Positions 33,652 through 42,429 of a DNA stretch of 64,000 nt are shown here, piece after piece. A model generated the notes under the pieces. That model had not been told where the DNA came from. It saw only the letters and a program-made list of their open reading frames with translations, and did no database searches. The position numbers were made by a program, and so were the translations under genes. The stretch spans positions 868,001 to 932,000 of the forward strand of contig NZ_WUBI01000002.1 in the NCBI RefSeq assembly GCF_009807035.1, in the 5' to 3' direction. Every line of letters starts with the position of its first letter. The stretch's first letter is position 1. Source of the stretch: Paenibacillus dendrobii. GTDB lineage: Bacteria; Bacillota; Bacilli; Paenibacillales; Paenibacillaceae.

Positions 33652-35817
33652 CTACCAACCCGTGGCCGCTATATCCTCATGCATATTTTGCAAATATTCC
33701 GGTACAGGACCTTCATGCATCAGCCACAGCTCATGCAGTGCACGCGTGCAACCTACATACATCAGCTTGGCATCCCATGCCGAGGCGCCGTAATGCTGCG
33801 GATCTGCGTCCGCCACAATGACCGCATCGAACTCCAGACCTTTCGAGAGGTATACCGGCAGAACCGAAAGGCCTCCCTCGTAAGCCTGTTTCTTGCCGTC
33901 AATGAGATGAAGTTCCGGCACGTCCGGCAGCAGCTGTTCGTACAGCTCATTCGCGTCCTTAAGATTTCTCGTCAAAATGGCAACCGTGCGGTATTCTCCA
34001 GAGGACAGCTTGTGCATCCCTTGGCGGAGATCCTCCAGCCTCTTCTGCGCTTGACCGCCGTAAGGAATCATTCGTACCGGATTTCCGCTCCGAAACACCG
34101 GCACCGCAAGAAGATCGCTGTTCACGCCCTTTTCCAGGATGCGGTTTGCGAACTCAATGATTTCCATCGTCGATCGGTAACTTCGGGTAAGAGCAAAGTA
34201 AGCCGTCTGCTTCGCCGCAAACAACGAACTCAACTCTTCCCAGTCGTGAACTCCCTTGTATGCATGAATTCCCTGGGAGAGATCCCCGAGAATGGTAAAG
34301 GAATGCCCTTTGACAAACAGATCCAGCACGGCAACCTGGAAAGGAGAAAAATCCTGCGCTTCGTCAATGACGATGTGGTCGAACCGCTGTTCACTCGAGA
34401 TATCATTCAACAGATAATGGATATACAGAAGTGCCGGCAGATCTTCTTCACGGATCACGTCTTTCTTCAAATCCTTTTGGGTGGATTTCAACACGCCATC
34501 CGGAATACCCTCAAGCAGTTCTTCTGGCCATCCTGCCTGCAGCTTCAAAGCTTTGAACATTTGCTTATACAGAACCAAAGGCTCGTATTTAGGCCATTTG
34601 CCAGCATAGGATTTCTCTCGCTGCGATGCCTTCTTCTTCCGCTCCTTGAGCGCTGCCGCCGAAGGCGATTTCTTCAGCTCCATCTCGACCCAGCGATGAA
34701 TCCTTGCCATGACACGCTCTTTGCGCTTCGCCAGAGGATAAGGTTTGTACTCCTCGTTGAACCAGTGAAGAATCATGCTTCGCTTCAGCACGGCCCCTTC
34801 CCACGGCATAAAGTCCGCTTCAGGTACCGAAGCACCCTCCATGGATTCCAGGCAACTGCGGATCATATTCATGAATCCGATGGAGCCTTTAAACCGGCCA
34901 GGTACCTCGTCATTCACTTCGGGCATCCCACCCTCCGACTCGAACCAGTAATCCAGCGTCTCAGACGCGTCCGCAAGCGGAAGCCCGAGATCAAGCAGCT
35001 TCAAAGCCCAGTCGGCAAAAGTGTTCTGCTGGATGTCGCCCACGCCGAGCTCGGGCAGAACATCCGAAATATAATCGAGGAACATATGGTTGGGCGCGAA
35101 AATAATCATTTTCTCAGCCGTCACCTGCTCCTTATACTGATACAGCAAATAGGCCAGACGGTGCAGTGCCACGGTCGTCTTACCGCTGCCCGCTACCCCC
35201 TGGATGATGAGCGCCGTATTTTTCGCTGCACGGATGATTTTGTCTTGCTCCGCCTGAATCGTGGATACGATATCGCGCAGCTTGTTGTCCTTGTTCTCGC
35301 CGAGCCGGTACACCAAGAATTCATCCGATACGGCCGGCTGATCGCTATTGCGGTCATATGTATCGGATACCCGTTCCAAGATCTGTTTCCGGATGACCAG
35401 ATTGCGCTTCAGGTACACCAGCCCTTCTATCGTCCCCTCAGGTGCTTCATACGCTGCCGGATCGTCGCCCCCGGTGAAAGAATAAAATACGCTGGCAATT
35501 GGCGCCCGCCAGTCGATCACCATCGGCTGATCCCCGACTTCCTCATGATCGACCCCGATTTTTCCGATGTAAAGCGGTTTGGGGGTTTTGTCCCTATCCC
35601 CTTGAAAATCAAGCCTTCCGAAATATGGCGCCGTCAGACTTTTGGCCAGCGACTGCCTTTTCTCTTCACGCCCAGCCTCCAGCACCTGCTCCGTAAAGTC
35701 ATGTCCTGTATAGACCTCGATTCCGCGCAAGCGATCCAGCTGTTTATCAATTTCCGCTATCGTCGCATTCAGCCTCTGTTCTTCCTCTTGATAGGCACTT
35801 TGAAAAGTTTGCTCCAA
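33652..35817 (-). CDS. helD: RNA polymerase recycling motor ATPase HelD
   Basis: A 721-residue superfamily 1 helicase-like ATPase that in Bacillus removes RNA polymerase from DNA after stalled or finished transcription. The N terminus is a coiled-coil arm (EEEQRLNATIAEIDKQLDRLRG); Walker A is IIQGVAGSGKTTVALHRLAYLLY (about residue 205-227), Walker B VIDEAQDFSPFQ (about 480), and the motif TRSYRSTMEI follows. Start is TTG at 35817, 8 nt after TAGGAGGT. Monocistronic, with a strong terminator. The 278 nt upstream (35818-36095) hold a small AAAACGGT/ACCGTTTT hairpin (35993-36015) and no gene. Confidence 0.93.
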   Translation of the reverse strand: MEQTFQSAYQEEEQRLNATIAEIDKQLDRLRGIEVYTGHDFTEQVLEAGREEKRQSLAKSLTAPYFGRLDFQGDRDKTPKPLYIGKIGVDHEEVGDQPMVIDWRAPIASVFYSFTGGDDPAAYEAPEGTIEGLVYLKRNLVIRKQILERVSDTYDRNSDQPAVSDEFLVYRLGENKDNKLRDIVSTIQAEQDKIIRAAKNTALIIQGVAGSGKTTVALHRLAYLLYQYKEQVTAEKMIIFAPNHMFLDYISDVLPELGVGDIQQNTFADWALKLLDLGLPLADASETLDYWFESEGGMPEVNDEVPGRFKGSIGFMNMIRSCLESMEGASVPEADFMPWEGAVLKRSMILHWFNEEYKPYPLAKRKERVMARIHRWVEMELKKSPSAAALKERKKKASQREKSYAGKWPKYEPLVLYKQMFKALKLQAGWPEELLEGIPDGVLKSTQKDLKKDVIREEDLPALLYIHYLLNDISSEQRFDHIVIDEAQDFSPFQVAVLDLFVKGHSFTILGDLSQGIHAYKGVHDWEELSSLFAAKQTAYFALTRSYRSTMEIIEFANRILEKGVNSDLLAVPVFRSGNPVRMIPYGGQAQKRLEDLRQGMHKLSSGEYRTVAILTRNLKDANELYEQLLPDVPELHLIDGKKQAYEGGLSVLPVYLSKGLEFDAVIVADADPQHYGASAWDAKLMYVGCTRALHELWLMHEGPVPEYLQNMHEDIAATGW

Positions 35818-36095
35818 TTTCAGTTACCTCCTAAAAGTTTTGGAGACCGCTTCAAAGCTTTTGACAAAACATACGTTTCGCCAAATTAATCTCTGAATCG
35901 TCCCTACCCTGGTAAGCTGATGCTTAGTCGTGAGCTTTAAGCCCGCTTAGAAAGGATTTTCAGTATATCACACTGAAGAAGTATTCACCATAGACCGTTT
36001 TGAAAAACGGTTTTGAAAACAGCACCATTCGGAAACTTGCCCAGAGCCCATTTTTCATTGGAAAAACATCTGCTGCAATCAAGCCCGAATGGACC

Positions 36096-37511
36096 TCACG
36101 GCTCTGCCTTCCCCCCACCCTGCGCATCCTTCCGGACAGGCTGCTGCTTCGCATACCGGTCTGACAGATTCATCCATTGAATGATATAGTCGTATTCCAG
36201 CTTGTATCTCTGAATATCTCGGACGGGCTTCAAGGTCCTGATGAATACCGCCTCGCCGTCTAAGAAGCCTTTCTTGCCTGGAATAAACAGCACATCATCA
36301 TTGATAAAAGACCCTGTCGGCAAATAATACCGCATGCCCACGATGTTATGTTCGACATTGAGCAGGTCATGTCCAAAAGTGGCCAGCCCTTCCTTGTCAG
36401 GCTTCATGCCCATAATATTGGCCAAGGTCGGCAAAATATCGATTTGTCCGCCTGACTGACGGATGATCTTGCCCTGCTGCTGCCCCGGAAGATGGATGAT
36501 AAGCGGTACATTGTAGGTACTGATCTGCTTATGGTAGGGGACACCCAGCCATTCACTGATGGCTTCGGGCTGGTGGTATTTTTTATGGAGTCCAAAATGA
36601 TCGCCATACACGACCAGCACACTTTTGTCCCATAAGCCGGTTTCTTTCAGCCTGCGGATAAAGGTACCTAGAGCATGATCTGCATAATTGACCGCGGTAA
36701 GATAATCCCCTAACCTCCGGTCCTTAATATCCTGGGGCAGGCTAAGCCGTCTATGCTCCTTCGGGATTGTAAAGGGAGCATGGCTGGAGACCGTTATGAA
36801 CTGGCTGTAAAACTTTTCGTGACAGGCATCGGAGGCTACCATCTTGTCAATGCCTACCCGGAACAGCTCCTCATCAGAAGCGCCGAACCGGTTAAAGCTC
36901 TCGCGGCGGAAAAACGCTTTATCGTAATACGCGTCAAAGCCCAAAGCGGGATACAGCTGATTCCGGTTCCAAAAGGTGACGTCGTTCACATGAAACGTAT
37001 TTGCACGATAACCGCGGTTTCGCAGGATTCGCGCCAGACTCATGATTTTACGGTCTCCATACTGGGAGGATGACGGAAACATTCCCGGGGGATACATCGA
37101 TGTGTTACTCAGAAATTCGGCATCCGACGTATTACCGATTCCGATTTGTTGAAATACGTGCGGAAAATAAAGACTTTCCTTGGATAATTGATTCATCGCA
37201 GGTGTTAGCGGTTGGCCTTGTAGAGCTGCATTCATAAGGAAATTCTGAAAGGACTCGAGCTGTACAACGATCAAATGGCAGCCTGCAGCCGCCCCGAAGT
37301 ATGCTCTACGTTGATCAGGCGGCTCATGAAAAGGATAGATTCGATTAAGCTCATTCCGCGCAGCGACAACGGAGTTTCGGGTGGCGCTCTGCTTACTGGA
37401 TGCAGGGGGAATGCCCTTCGTTTGATGATGCCATAGCCCCACGATCAATCCGATACCCGCCACTAGAATGAAGATTTTAATCACTAAAATACGGGATTCA
37501 TATCGATGCAT
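36096..37511 (-). CDS. LTA synthase family (sulfatase-fold) protein with one membrane segment
   Basis: A 471-residue protein of the LtaS/alkaline-phosphatase superfamily. It has one N-terminal membrane segment (IKIFILVAGIGLIVGLW, about residues 11-27) and an extracellular sulfatase domain: VVQLESFQNFLM (about 85-96), IGIGNTSDAEFLSNTSMYPPG (about 123-143) with the likely nucleophile Thr, and VVYGDHFGLHKKYH (about 300). True LtaS enzymes have five membrane segments; this is much shorter, like a periplasmic-type phosphoglycerol transferase. It may modify glycolipid or a polymer at the cell surface. The ribosome site is weak (GAGGAG 15 nt upstream). Confidence 0.85.
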   Translation of the reverse strand: MHRYESRILVIKIFILVAGIGLIVGLWHHQTKGIPPASSKQSATRNSVVAARNELNRIYPFHEPPDQRRAYFGAAAGCHLIVVQLESFQNFLMNAALQGQPLTPAMNQLSKESLYFPHVFQQIGIGNTSDAEFLSNTSMYPPGMFPSSSQYGDRKIMSLARILRNRGYRANTFHVNDVTFWNRNQLYPALGFDAYYDKAFFRRESFNRFGASDEELFRVGIDKMVASDACHEKFYSQFITVSSHAPFTIPKEHRRLSLPQDIKDRRLGDYLTAVNYADHALGTFIRRLKETGLWDKSVLVVYGDHFGLHKKYHQPEAISEWLGVPYHKQISTYNVPLIIHLPGQQQGKIIRQSGGQIDILPTLANIMGMKPDKEGLATFGHDLLNVEHNIVGMRYYLPTGSFINDDVLFIPGKKGFLDGEAVFIRTLKPVRDIQRYKLEYDYIIQWMNLSDRYAKQQPVRKDAQGGGKAEP

Positions 37512-37607
37512 ACGCTGTAAAGTCCGCTCCTCTGATTCGTATGACGGATATTATGCCCCATTTGCGCGTGTATTCAACACATTTTGTCATGGTTTAAAAG
37601 ATGCGAA

Positions 37608-37640
37608 AAACCATCCCACGGCAGCCGCCGCGGGATGGTT
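37608..37640 (-). terminator. Intrinsic terminator of the ABC-F gene
   Basis: Stem AACCATCCCGCGGC/GCCGTGGGATGGTT with one mismatch, followed by TTTCG on the minus strand just past the ABC-F stop. Confidence 0.75.
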
Positions 37641-37652
37641 GTATGAATCATA

Positions 37653-39200
37653 TTACCTTGCGCTAAGCCGCCAGTCCCCAACGGTCCACACGTCGGTGGC
37701 CCAGCCCTTATAAAAGTCGGGTTCATGGGAAACCAGCAGAACAGTTCCTTTGAACTCCATCAGTCCTTTTTTCAGCGCCTCCTTGGCCCTTACATCGAGA
37801 TGATTGGTTGGTTCATCCAGAACCAGCAAGTGGCTCGGGGTAAGCATCAGTTCCGACAATCGCACCTTAGCCTGCTCGCCCCCACTAAGCGTCCGGATCG
37901 ACTTGCGAATATGCTCAGAGGTAAGACCTGACATGGCAAGTACTTTCCGAATATCCTTTTGCGTTAAATCCGGCCGCAGCGCCCATACTTTTTCCATCGG
38001 CGTTTCTGCCGGCGCAGTGTCCTCCTGCCTGTAATAAGCGGTTTTGACTTGGTCCGGAGCAATCAATTCACCGCCAAGCGGATTAATGAGGCCCAGCAAG
38101 GTGTTCACCAGCGTCGATTTCCCTGCTCCATTCTCACCGACGATCGCAATTTTATCGCCTCTTCGCACCTTAAGGGATACGGGTTGAAAAAGCGGGCTGT
38201 CATATCCGACAATCAGCTGCTTCGTCTCAAAAACCGCTGCCCCTGCCGTGGCGCCCGGAATTGAAAATAGGAACCGCGGTTCGGGTCCATCCGTGGGTTT
38301 CTCCACACGAACAATCCGGCTTAACATTTTCTCGCGGCTTTTGGCTTGCTTGGCTTTACGAATGCGGTTTTTATCGATAAAGGCTTCGAGCTTCTCAATC
38401 TCTTTGCTCTGCTTTTCATAGGCGGTTTGCTGCTGCACCTGGCCTAGTGCCAGTTCCTTTTTGAAGTATGCGTAGTTCCCGGCATAACGCTTGATATTCT
38501 GATGGGCCAAATGAAAAATAACCGTCGTAATCTCGTTCAAAAAATGTTCATCATGGGAAACCACCATAAAAGCATGCCTGTATCGTTTGAGATAATCCGT
38601 CAGCCATTCAATGTGTACCGAATCCAGATAGTTGGTTGGTTCATCCAGCAGGAGCACCTGCGGCTCTTCAAGCAGCAGTTTTGCCAACAGCAGTTTCGTT
38701 TTTTGCCCGCCGCTGAGCAGACTGACATCTTTTTCGAGTCCGATTTCTGTGATGCCAAGGCCGGAAGCGATATCTTCAATTTTGGAGGAGACCAGATAGA
38801 ACTCGTGATGCTCAAGCGCCGCCTGAATCTCTCCGTATTTTCGCAAAAGAGCATCCAGATCAGCACCCTCATCCGCCATCCGCTCCGCGATATCGTTCAT
38901 TTCCTTTTCCATCGCAAACAGTTGCGAAAATGCCCGTTCGAGGTATTGCCTTATGGTGGTTCCTGCCTGCAGACCGATATGCTGCTCCAGAAACCCGACC
39001 TGTATTTGCGATGCCCATTCGATTTTGCCTGCGTCCGGCAGCAGACTGCCGGTTAGCAAGCGGAATAAGGTTGATTTGCCCGCTCCATTAGCACCGACCA
39101 ACCCGGCATGTTCTCCAGGCAGCAAGCGGAAATTCATATGTGCAAACGTCAGCTGATCGCCATACATATGCGTCAGATCCGTTACTTGTAAAATACTCAT
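37653..39200 (-). CDS. ABC-F family ATPase (ribosome-associated, possible antibiotic resistance)
   Basis: A 515-residue protein with two ABC ATPase domains and no membrane segment. Walker A motifs are GANGAGKSTL (about residue 36) and GENGAGKSTL (about 345); signatures LSGGQKTKLLLAKLL (about 160) and LSGGEQAKVRLSELM (about 430) follow. Between them is a basic, helical linker (KNRIRKAKQAKSREKM) that in ABC-F proteins reaches into the ribosome. Members act on the ribosome as translation factors or as antibiotic-resistance proteins. The leader upstream, with a short peptide and terminator, favours an inducible resistance factor; this is inference. RBS is AAAAGGAGAG. Confidence 0.9.
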   Translation of the reverse strand: MSILQVTDLTHMYGDQLTFAHMNFRLLPGEHAGLVGANGAGKSTLFRLLTGSLLPDAGKIEWASQIQVGFLEQHIGLQAGTTIRQYLERAFSQLFAMEKEMNDIAERMADEGADLDALLRKYGEIQAALEHHEFYLVSSKIEDIASGLGITEIGLEKDVSLLSGGQKTKLLLAKLLLEEPQVLLLDEPTNYLDSVHIEWLTDYLKRYRHAFMVVSHDEHFLNEITTVIFHLAHQNIKRYAGNYAYFKKELALGQVQQQTAYEKQSKEIEKLEAFIDKNRIRKAKQAKSREKMLSRIVRVEKPTDGPEPRFLFSIPGATAGAAVFETKQLIVGYDSPLFQPVSLKVRRGDKIAIVGENGAGKSTLVNTLLGLINPLGGELIAPDQVKTAYYRQEDTAPAETPMEKVWALRPDLTQKDIRKVLAMSGLTSEHIRKSIRTLSGGEQAKVRLSELMLTPSHLLVLDEPTNHLDVRAKEALKKGLMEFKGTVLLVSHEPDFYKGWATDVWTVGDWRLSAR

Positions 39201-39313
39201 GATTATTACTCTCCTTTTGGTTTCATCTCATGTAAAAGTGAAGGCCATCCGGAGAATCAGCAGCTATGAAATTAGAATGTTGGTGTGTATATGCTTCTCT
39301 TACCTTTTACGGG

Positions 39314-39351
39314 CAACAAAAAACGGGTAAGGCGAACACACCTTACCCGTT
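39314..39351 (-). terminator. Attenuator terminator in the ABC-F leader
   Basis: A perfect 11-bp stem AACGGGTAAGG/CCTTACCCGTT, loop TGTGTTCG, followed by TTTT on the minus strand. It lies between the promoter and the ABC-F start (about 115 nt upstream of the ATG), so it would stop transcription before the gene unless disrupted. Confidence 0.85.
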
Positions 39352-39390
39352 GATGCTATAGCAGAGTAAGAAAGGATTCGGATCATATCA

Positions 39391-39460
39391 ACTGTTCTCG
39401 AGATGGCTTAAAAAAGGGCAGACTTCTCCCGCTTTAAGACAATTCTCTTCTAAGAACAGT
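39391..39460 (-). other. Long-range inverted repeat in the ABC-F leader
   Basis: ACTGTTCT at 39453-39460 (minus strand, within the leader ORF codons ACT GTT CTT) can pair with AGAACAGT at 39391-39398. Ribosome stalling on the leader ORF would block this pairing. It is a candidate switch element; the exact alternative structure was not computed. Confidence 0.45.
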
Positions 39461-39475
39461 AGATAATATTTCCAT
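39434..39475 (-). CDS. Leader peptide of the ABC-F gene
   Basis: A 13-codon ORF encoding MEILSTVLRRELS. The ATG at 39475 is preceded by GAGGTGGAAAGGAA, a strong ribosome site. It lies about 43 nt downstream of the predicted transcript start and upstream of a terminator hairpin. Such short ORFs in leaders of resistance genes (erm, ABC-F) sense antibiotic-stalled ribosomes. No homologous leader recognised. Confidence 0.65.
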   Translation of the reverse strand: MEILSTVLRRELS

Positions 39476-39524
39476 TTCCTTTCCACCTCATGTCGTCAAA
39501 TTTTTATAGATAGTTACGCCAAAC

Positions 39525-39554
39525 ATTATAAAAGAGTACAATGCTCTTTGTCAA
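39525..39554 (-). promoter_or_regulatory. Promoter of the ABC-F leader transcript
   Basis: TTGACA (39549-39554) and TATAAT (39525-39530) on the minus strand, both perfect, with 18 nt between. The spacer carries a dyad AAAGAG/CTCTTT that could be an operator. The promoter overlaps the last codons of the gene ending at 39526. Confidence 0.9.
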
Positions 39555-39927
39555 TATCCCCAGCAATCTCAAGTTGACTCAAGCGGTAATAGCCGGAAGG
39601 CGTCCAGTCTGTGGACGATAAAGAAAACCGGTCAAAGCTGCAGTAGGCGGACAAACCGCCAGGTATGATCACCCGGATCATTCCCGTTCCGTATTCCGGA
39701 TGCTGCCTATGCCTGATCCGTATTCCCGGCCTCCATTCAGTAGAGATCATTGAGCCGGGAGATGCAACGATTTGCTCCATCTCCCGCATCCACACGGCGG
39801 CGTGCTGCAGCTGGTCTGCCAGCTGCGGAAAACCTGCAATGGGCGTCGTACCCTTTCCAACGTTTTTCTTGCCGTTCCTCTTTGAGAACCGGGATGCTTT
39901 TGGAGCGTTGTTATGCTTCTCTATCAC
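39526..39927 (-). CDS. Small basic-acidic protein with tudor-like segment, function unknown
   Basis: A 133-residue protein. The N-terminal 30 residues are Lys/Arg/Asn-rich. Residues about 65-100 (PGIRIRHRQHPEYGTGMIRVIIPGGLSAYCSFD) resemble the small beta-barrel (tudor-like) segment found at the C terminus of PcrA/UvrD helicases, which binds RNA polymerase. Start is GTG at 39927, after TAGGAGCGA. It lies 31 nt downstream of yhaM and is probably cotranscribed. No named family recognised. The ABC-F promoter is embedded in its last codons. Confidence 0.65.
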   Translation of the reverse strand: MIEKHNNAPKASRFSKRNGKKNVGKGTTPIAGFPQLADQLQHAAVWMREMEQIVASPGSMISTEWRPGIRIRHRQHPEYGTGMIRVIIPGGLSAYCSFDRFSLSSTDWTPSGYYRLSQLEIAGDIDKEHCTLL

Positions 39928-39958
39928 TGTCGAGTTCGCTCCTATACCGTTAATTCGA

Positions 39959-40918
39959 CTATTCCCCTTTAGCCCGGTAAAACGCTTTGTTCTCCAAGGC
40001 TCTTACCGGCGTAGTCCAATTCTCCGTGTTTGGCATCATGGAAATGGCATCCTCCGCAGCCTGCAGTTTGGCATCCATCTGGTCGATCAGATGCAGTGCG
40101 AGCGCTTCAGGAATTTGCGGCTGGACGGTGCTGCCCCATTCCGGCAAATTATGATGTGCCAAAATCATATGCTGCAGCAGCACGATTTTTTCCGAGTTTA
40201 CATCCATGCCATGGGTAATCGCAGCTTCGGTGATCCAGCTTGCAGCAAGCGGGATATGTCCGATCAGCTTACCGGTAAAGCTATACTCGCTCACAATGCC
40301 AAGCTCAGCCGTCAACTCTTCCGTCTTGGCGATATCATGCAGGATGATGCCGGCAACGAGCAGATCCCTGTTCAGAAATGGGCGCTGTTTGCATACGAAT
40401 TCGGCCAGCTCCAGCATGCGGACCATATGGTAAGCCAGGCCTGCGTAGAACGCATGATGCATGCCTTTCGCTGCCGGATAATGCATCAGCTTATCTCCAA
40501 CTTTCCCAAAGCAGTGTTCAATAATGACCTGCAGCTCCACATCGTCAATGCTTGAAGCGGCCGTTTTGATCGTGTATACGAGATCATTGGGCGGTACGGG
40601 AGCCGCACGTACAAAATCCGTAATATTAAATCCGTCTTCATCCGTCGCCGGACGAATTTTATTGATCTTGAACTGCAGGCGATCGCGGTACAGTTGTACC
40701 ACACCACGCACCTTGACCAGCATCGGCGCAAAAAAGGCTTCCTTATCCACCGATGAAGCGTCCCAAAACTTGGCCGAGATTTCCCCGCTGGTGTCCGCAA
40801 GAATGAGATCCAGATAGTCCTTAGGCGGCGTAGAATTCGTCTGCTTCACCAATGCAGATTTCAATAGATAATGTCCTGTAACTTCCTGTCCTTCTGTAAA
40901 TGATTGTATGAGTGTCAT
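39959..40918 (-). CDS. yhaM: 3'-5' exoribonuclease YhaM
   Basis: A 319-residue exonuclease acting on RNA and single-stranded DNA. An N-terminal OB-fold (residues about 15-95, ISAKFWDASSVDKEAFFAPMLVKVRGVVQLYRDRLQFKI) binds nucleic acid, and the HD domain (MHHAFYAGLAYHMVRML near 165, HDIAKTEEL near 205, HHNLPEWG near 260) is the nuclease. Length matches B. subtilis YhaM (about 314). RBS AGGAGGAATGAC. Confidence 0.93.
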   Translation of the reverse strand: MTLIQSFTEGQEVTGHYLLKSALVKQTNSTPPKDYLDLILADTSGEISAKFWDASSVDKEAFFAPMLVKVRGVVQLYRDRLQFKINKIRPATDEDGFNITDFVRAAPVPPNDLVYTIKTAASSIDDVELQVIIEHCFGKVGDKLMHYPAAKGMHHAFYAGLAYHMVRMLELAEFVCKQRPFLNRDLLVAGIILHDIAKTEELTAELGIVSEYSFTGKLIGHIPLAASWITEAAITHGMDVNSEKIVLLQHMILAHHNLPEWGSTVQPQIPEALALHLIDQMDAKLQAAEDAISMMPNTENWTTPVRALENKAFYRAKGE

Positions 40919-40985
40919 GTCATTCCTCCTCTCCCAAACTTATAACACTCCAAGAAAACAATTTTCAGTTGCGTGAATTCCTTGC

Positions 40986-42284
40986 CTATAGTAGTGCATG
41001 CAGCACAAAATTGGCGACAAACAAGACAGCGATGCCATAGAGCACCGGTGATACCTCGCTGCCTTGTCCCCGTGCGAGCTTAACGATGGGATAGGCGATG
41101 AATCCGAAAGCCATGCCATCCACAATACTGTATGTGAAGGGAATCATGACCATGATCAAAAATGCAGGAAAAGCTTCCGTCAAATCACTGAAATCCATTT
41201 CCTTTACATTTTGCACCATCAGTCCACCGATCACGATCAGTATGGGAGCAATAGCGCTATCCGGAATATAAGCAAGCAGCGGGATGAAGAAGAACGTGGC
41301 TCCGAACAACACCGCTGATACCAGTGAAGTCAAACCTGTCCGTCCTCCAGCCGCGATCCCCGCGGTTGTCTCTGCTGCAGCCACGACCGGACTGCTGCCG
41401 AAGATGCCGGCAAAGATATTGGTGACGGACAAAGCCCGTAAGCTTCCCTTGAAATTCTCAGGACGGCCGATCATACGGGTCTGCGCGGCGATCAATCCGA
41501 TATTCTCAAACACGACGATCAGCAGCAGCAGGAATACGGCAATCCAGAATACCAGGCTGCCGATGCCCGACCAGGATAAGTGTCCGAATATGGAACCGTA
41601 TTGTTTGAAAACATGGCCGGATTCCATCTGTTGAGCCGGTTTCACGGCTCCAAGCACGTAGGCCAGTCCCGTACCTGCGAGAATACTGATCAACAACCCA
41701 CCCTGAATCCCGCGGATAAACAACACCAGCGCAAGCAGCAGCGTGATGCAGGACACGATCACGGCAGGATCACTGAAATGGCCAATGGTAACAAAGGTGG
41801 TCTGATGCGCGATGACGATTTCGCTCTTTTGCAGCCCAATGAAGGTCAAAAACAAGCCGATCCCGACGGTAATTCCATGCTGGAGATTTTGCGGTATGGC
41901 CTCACTGATGATGCGATACAATGACGTAAACGTAACGATCGTAAATAGCACACCGGTAACGGCTACGACCATCAGAGCCTCCTGCCAGCCCAAATTCATG
42001 GAATGCACCAGCGTATAGGTGAAGAATGCGTTGATTCCCATGCCAGGTACAACCACGATCGGCGATTTGCCGCCGAACGCCATCAGTAAGCATCCTACGA
42101 TGGAAGTCAATATCGTACCGATCATAGCCGCTTTCAGCGGCATTCCTGCATCATGAAGGATATTTGCGTTGACCATGACTATATAAACAACGGAAAAATA
42201 GGAAACCGCTCCGGCAATAAGCTCCTTTTTCCAATTATCTCCCGGTCTGAGTCCGAGACCTTTCTGCCAAAAACCTGATTTCAA
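40986..42284 (-). CDS. NCS2 family purine permease (AzgA/PbuG-like)
   Basis: A 432-residue polytopic membrane protein of the AzgA-type NCS2 group, which carries hypoxanthine, guanine or adenine. Segments LIAGAVSYFSVVYIVMVNANIL and VVVPGMGINAFFTYTLVHSMNLGWQEAL (about residues 75-105) and SPVVAAAETTAGIAAGGRTGLTSL (about 295-318) are family landmarks. The start is TTG at 42284, after AGAGGAGG. No purine riboswitch was seen in the short leader. Confidence 0.9.
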   Translation of the reverse strand: MKSGFWQKGLGLRPGDNWKKELIAGAVSYFSVVYIVMVNANILHDAGMPLKAAMIGTILTSIVGCLLMAFGGKSPIVVVPGMGINAFFTYTLVHSMNLGWQEALMVVAVTGVLFTIVTFTSLYRIISEAIPQNLQHGITVGIGLFLTFIGLQKSEIVIAHQTTFVTIGHFSDPAVIVSCITLLLALVLFIRGIQGGLLISILAGTGLAYVLGAVKPAQQMESGHVFKQYGSIFGHLSWSGIGSLVFWIAVFLLLLIVVFENIGLIAAQTRMIGRPENFKGSLRALSVTNIFAGIFGSSPVVAAAETTAGIAAGGRTGLTSLVSAVLFGATFFFIPLLAYIPDSAIAPILIVIGGLMVQNVKEMDFSDLTEAFPAFLIMVMIPFTYSIVDGMAFGFIAYPIVKLARGQGSEVSPVLYGIAVLFVANFVLHALL

Positions 42285-42353
42285 AGAAATCCTCCTCTAA
42301 CTCATTACCACCAAATAAGCACAGCTAACGCCTCAAGCTGAACCGAAACAAAA

Positions 42354-42389
42354 AGGCGTGACCGCCGTTAGATACGGCCATTCACGCCA
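42354..42389 (-). terminator. Intrinsic terminator of tcdA
   Basis: Stem GGCGTGA(A)TGGCCGT/ACGGCGGTCACGCC, loop ATCTA, followed by TTTTTGTTT on the minus strand. Confidence 0.88.
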
Positions 42390-42429
42390 TATGATTGTAC
42401 CACATTTCAACTCTAGGCAGTGCTGTTAT

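Noticed and set aside
33679..35889. 736-codon plus-strand frame opposite helD
   Set aside because: Exact antisense of an unambiguous HelD gene; no ribosome site, and the His/Arg/Leu/Phe-rich composition is that of a shadow frame in GC-biased codons.
42285..42429. Purine riboswitch upstream of the AzgA-type permease
   Set aside because: The hairpin here is the tcdA terminator; only about 60 nt remain for a leader and no purine-aptamer core was found.
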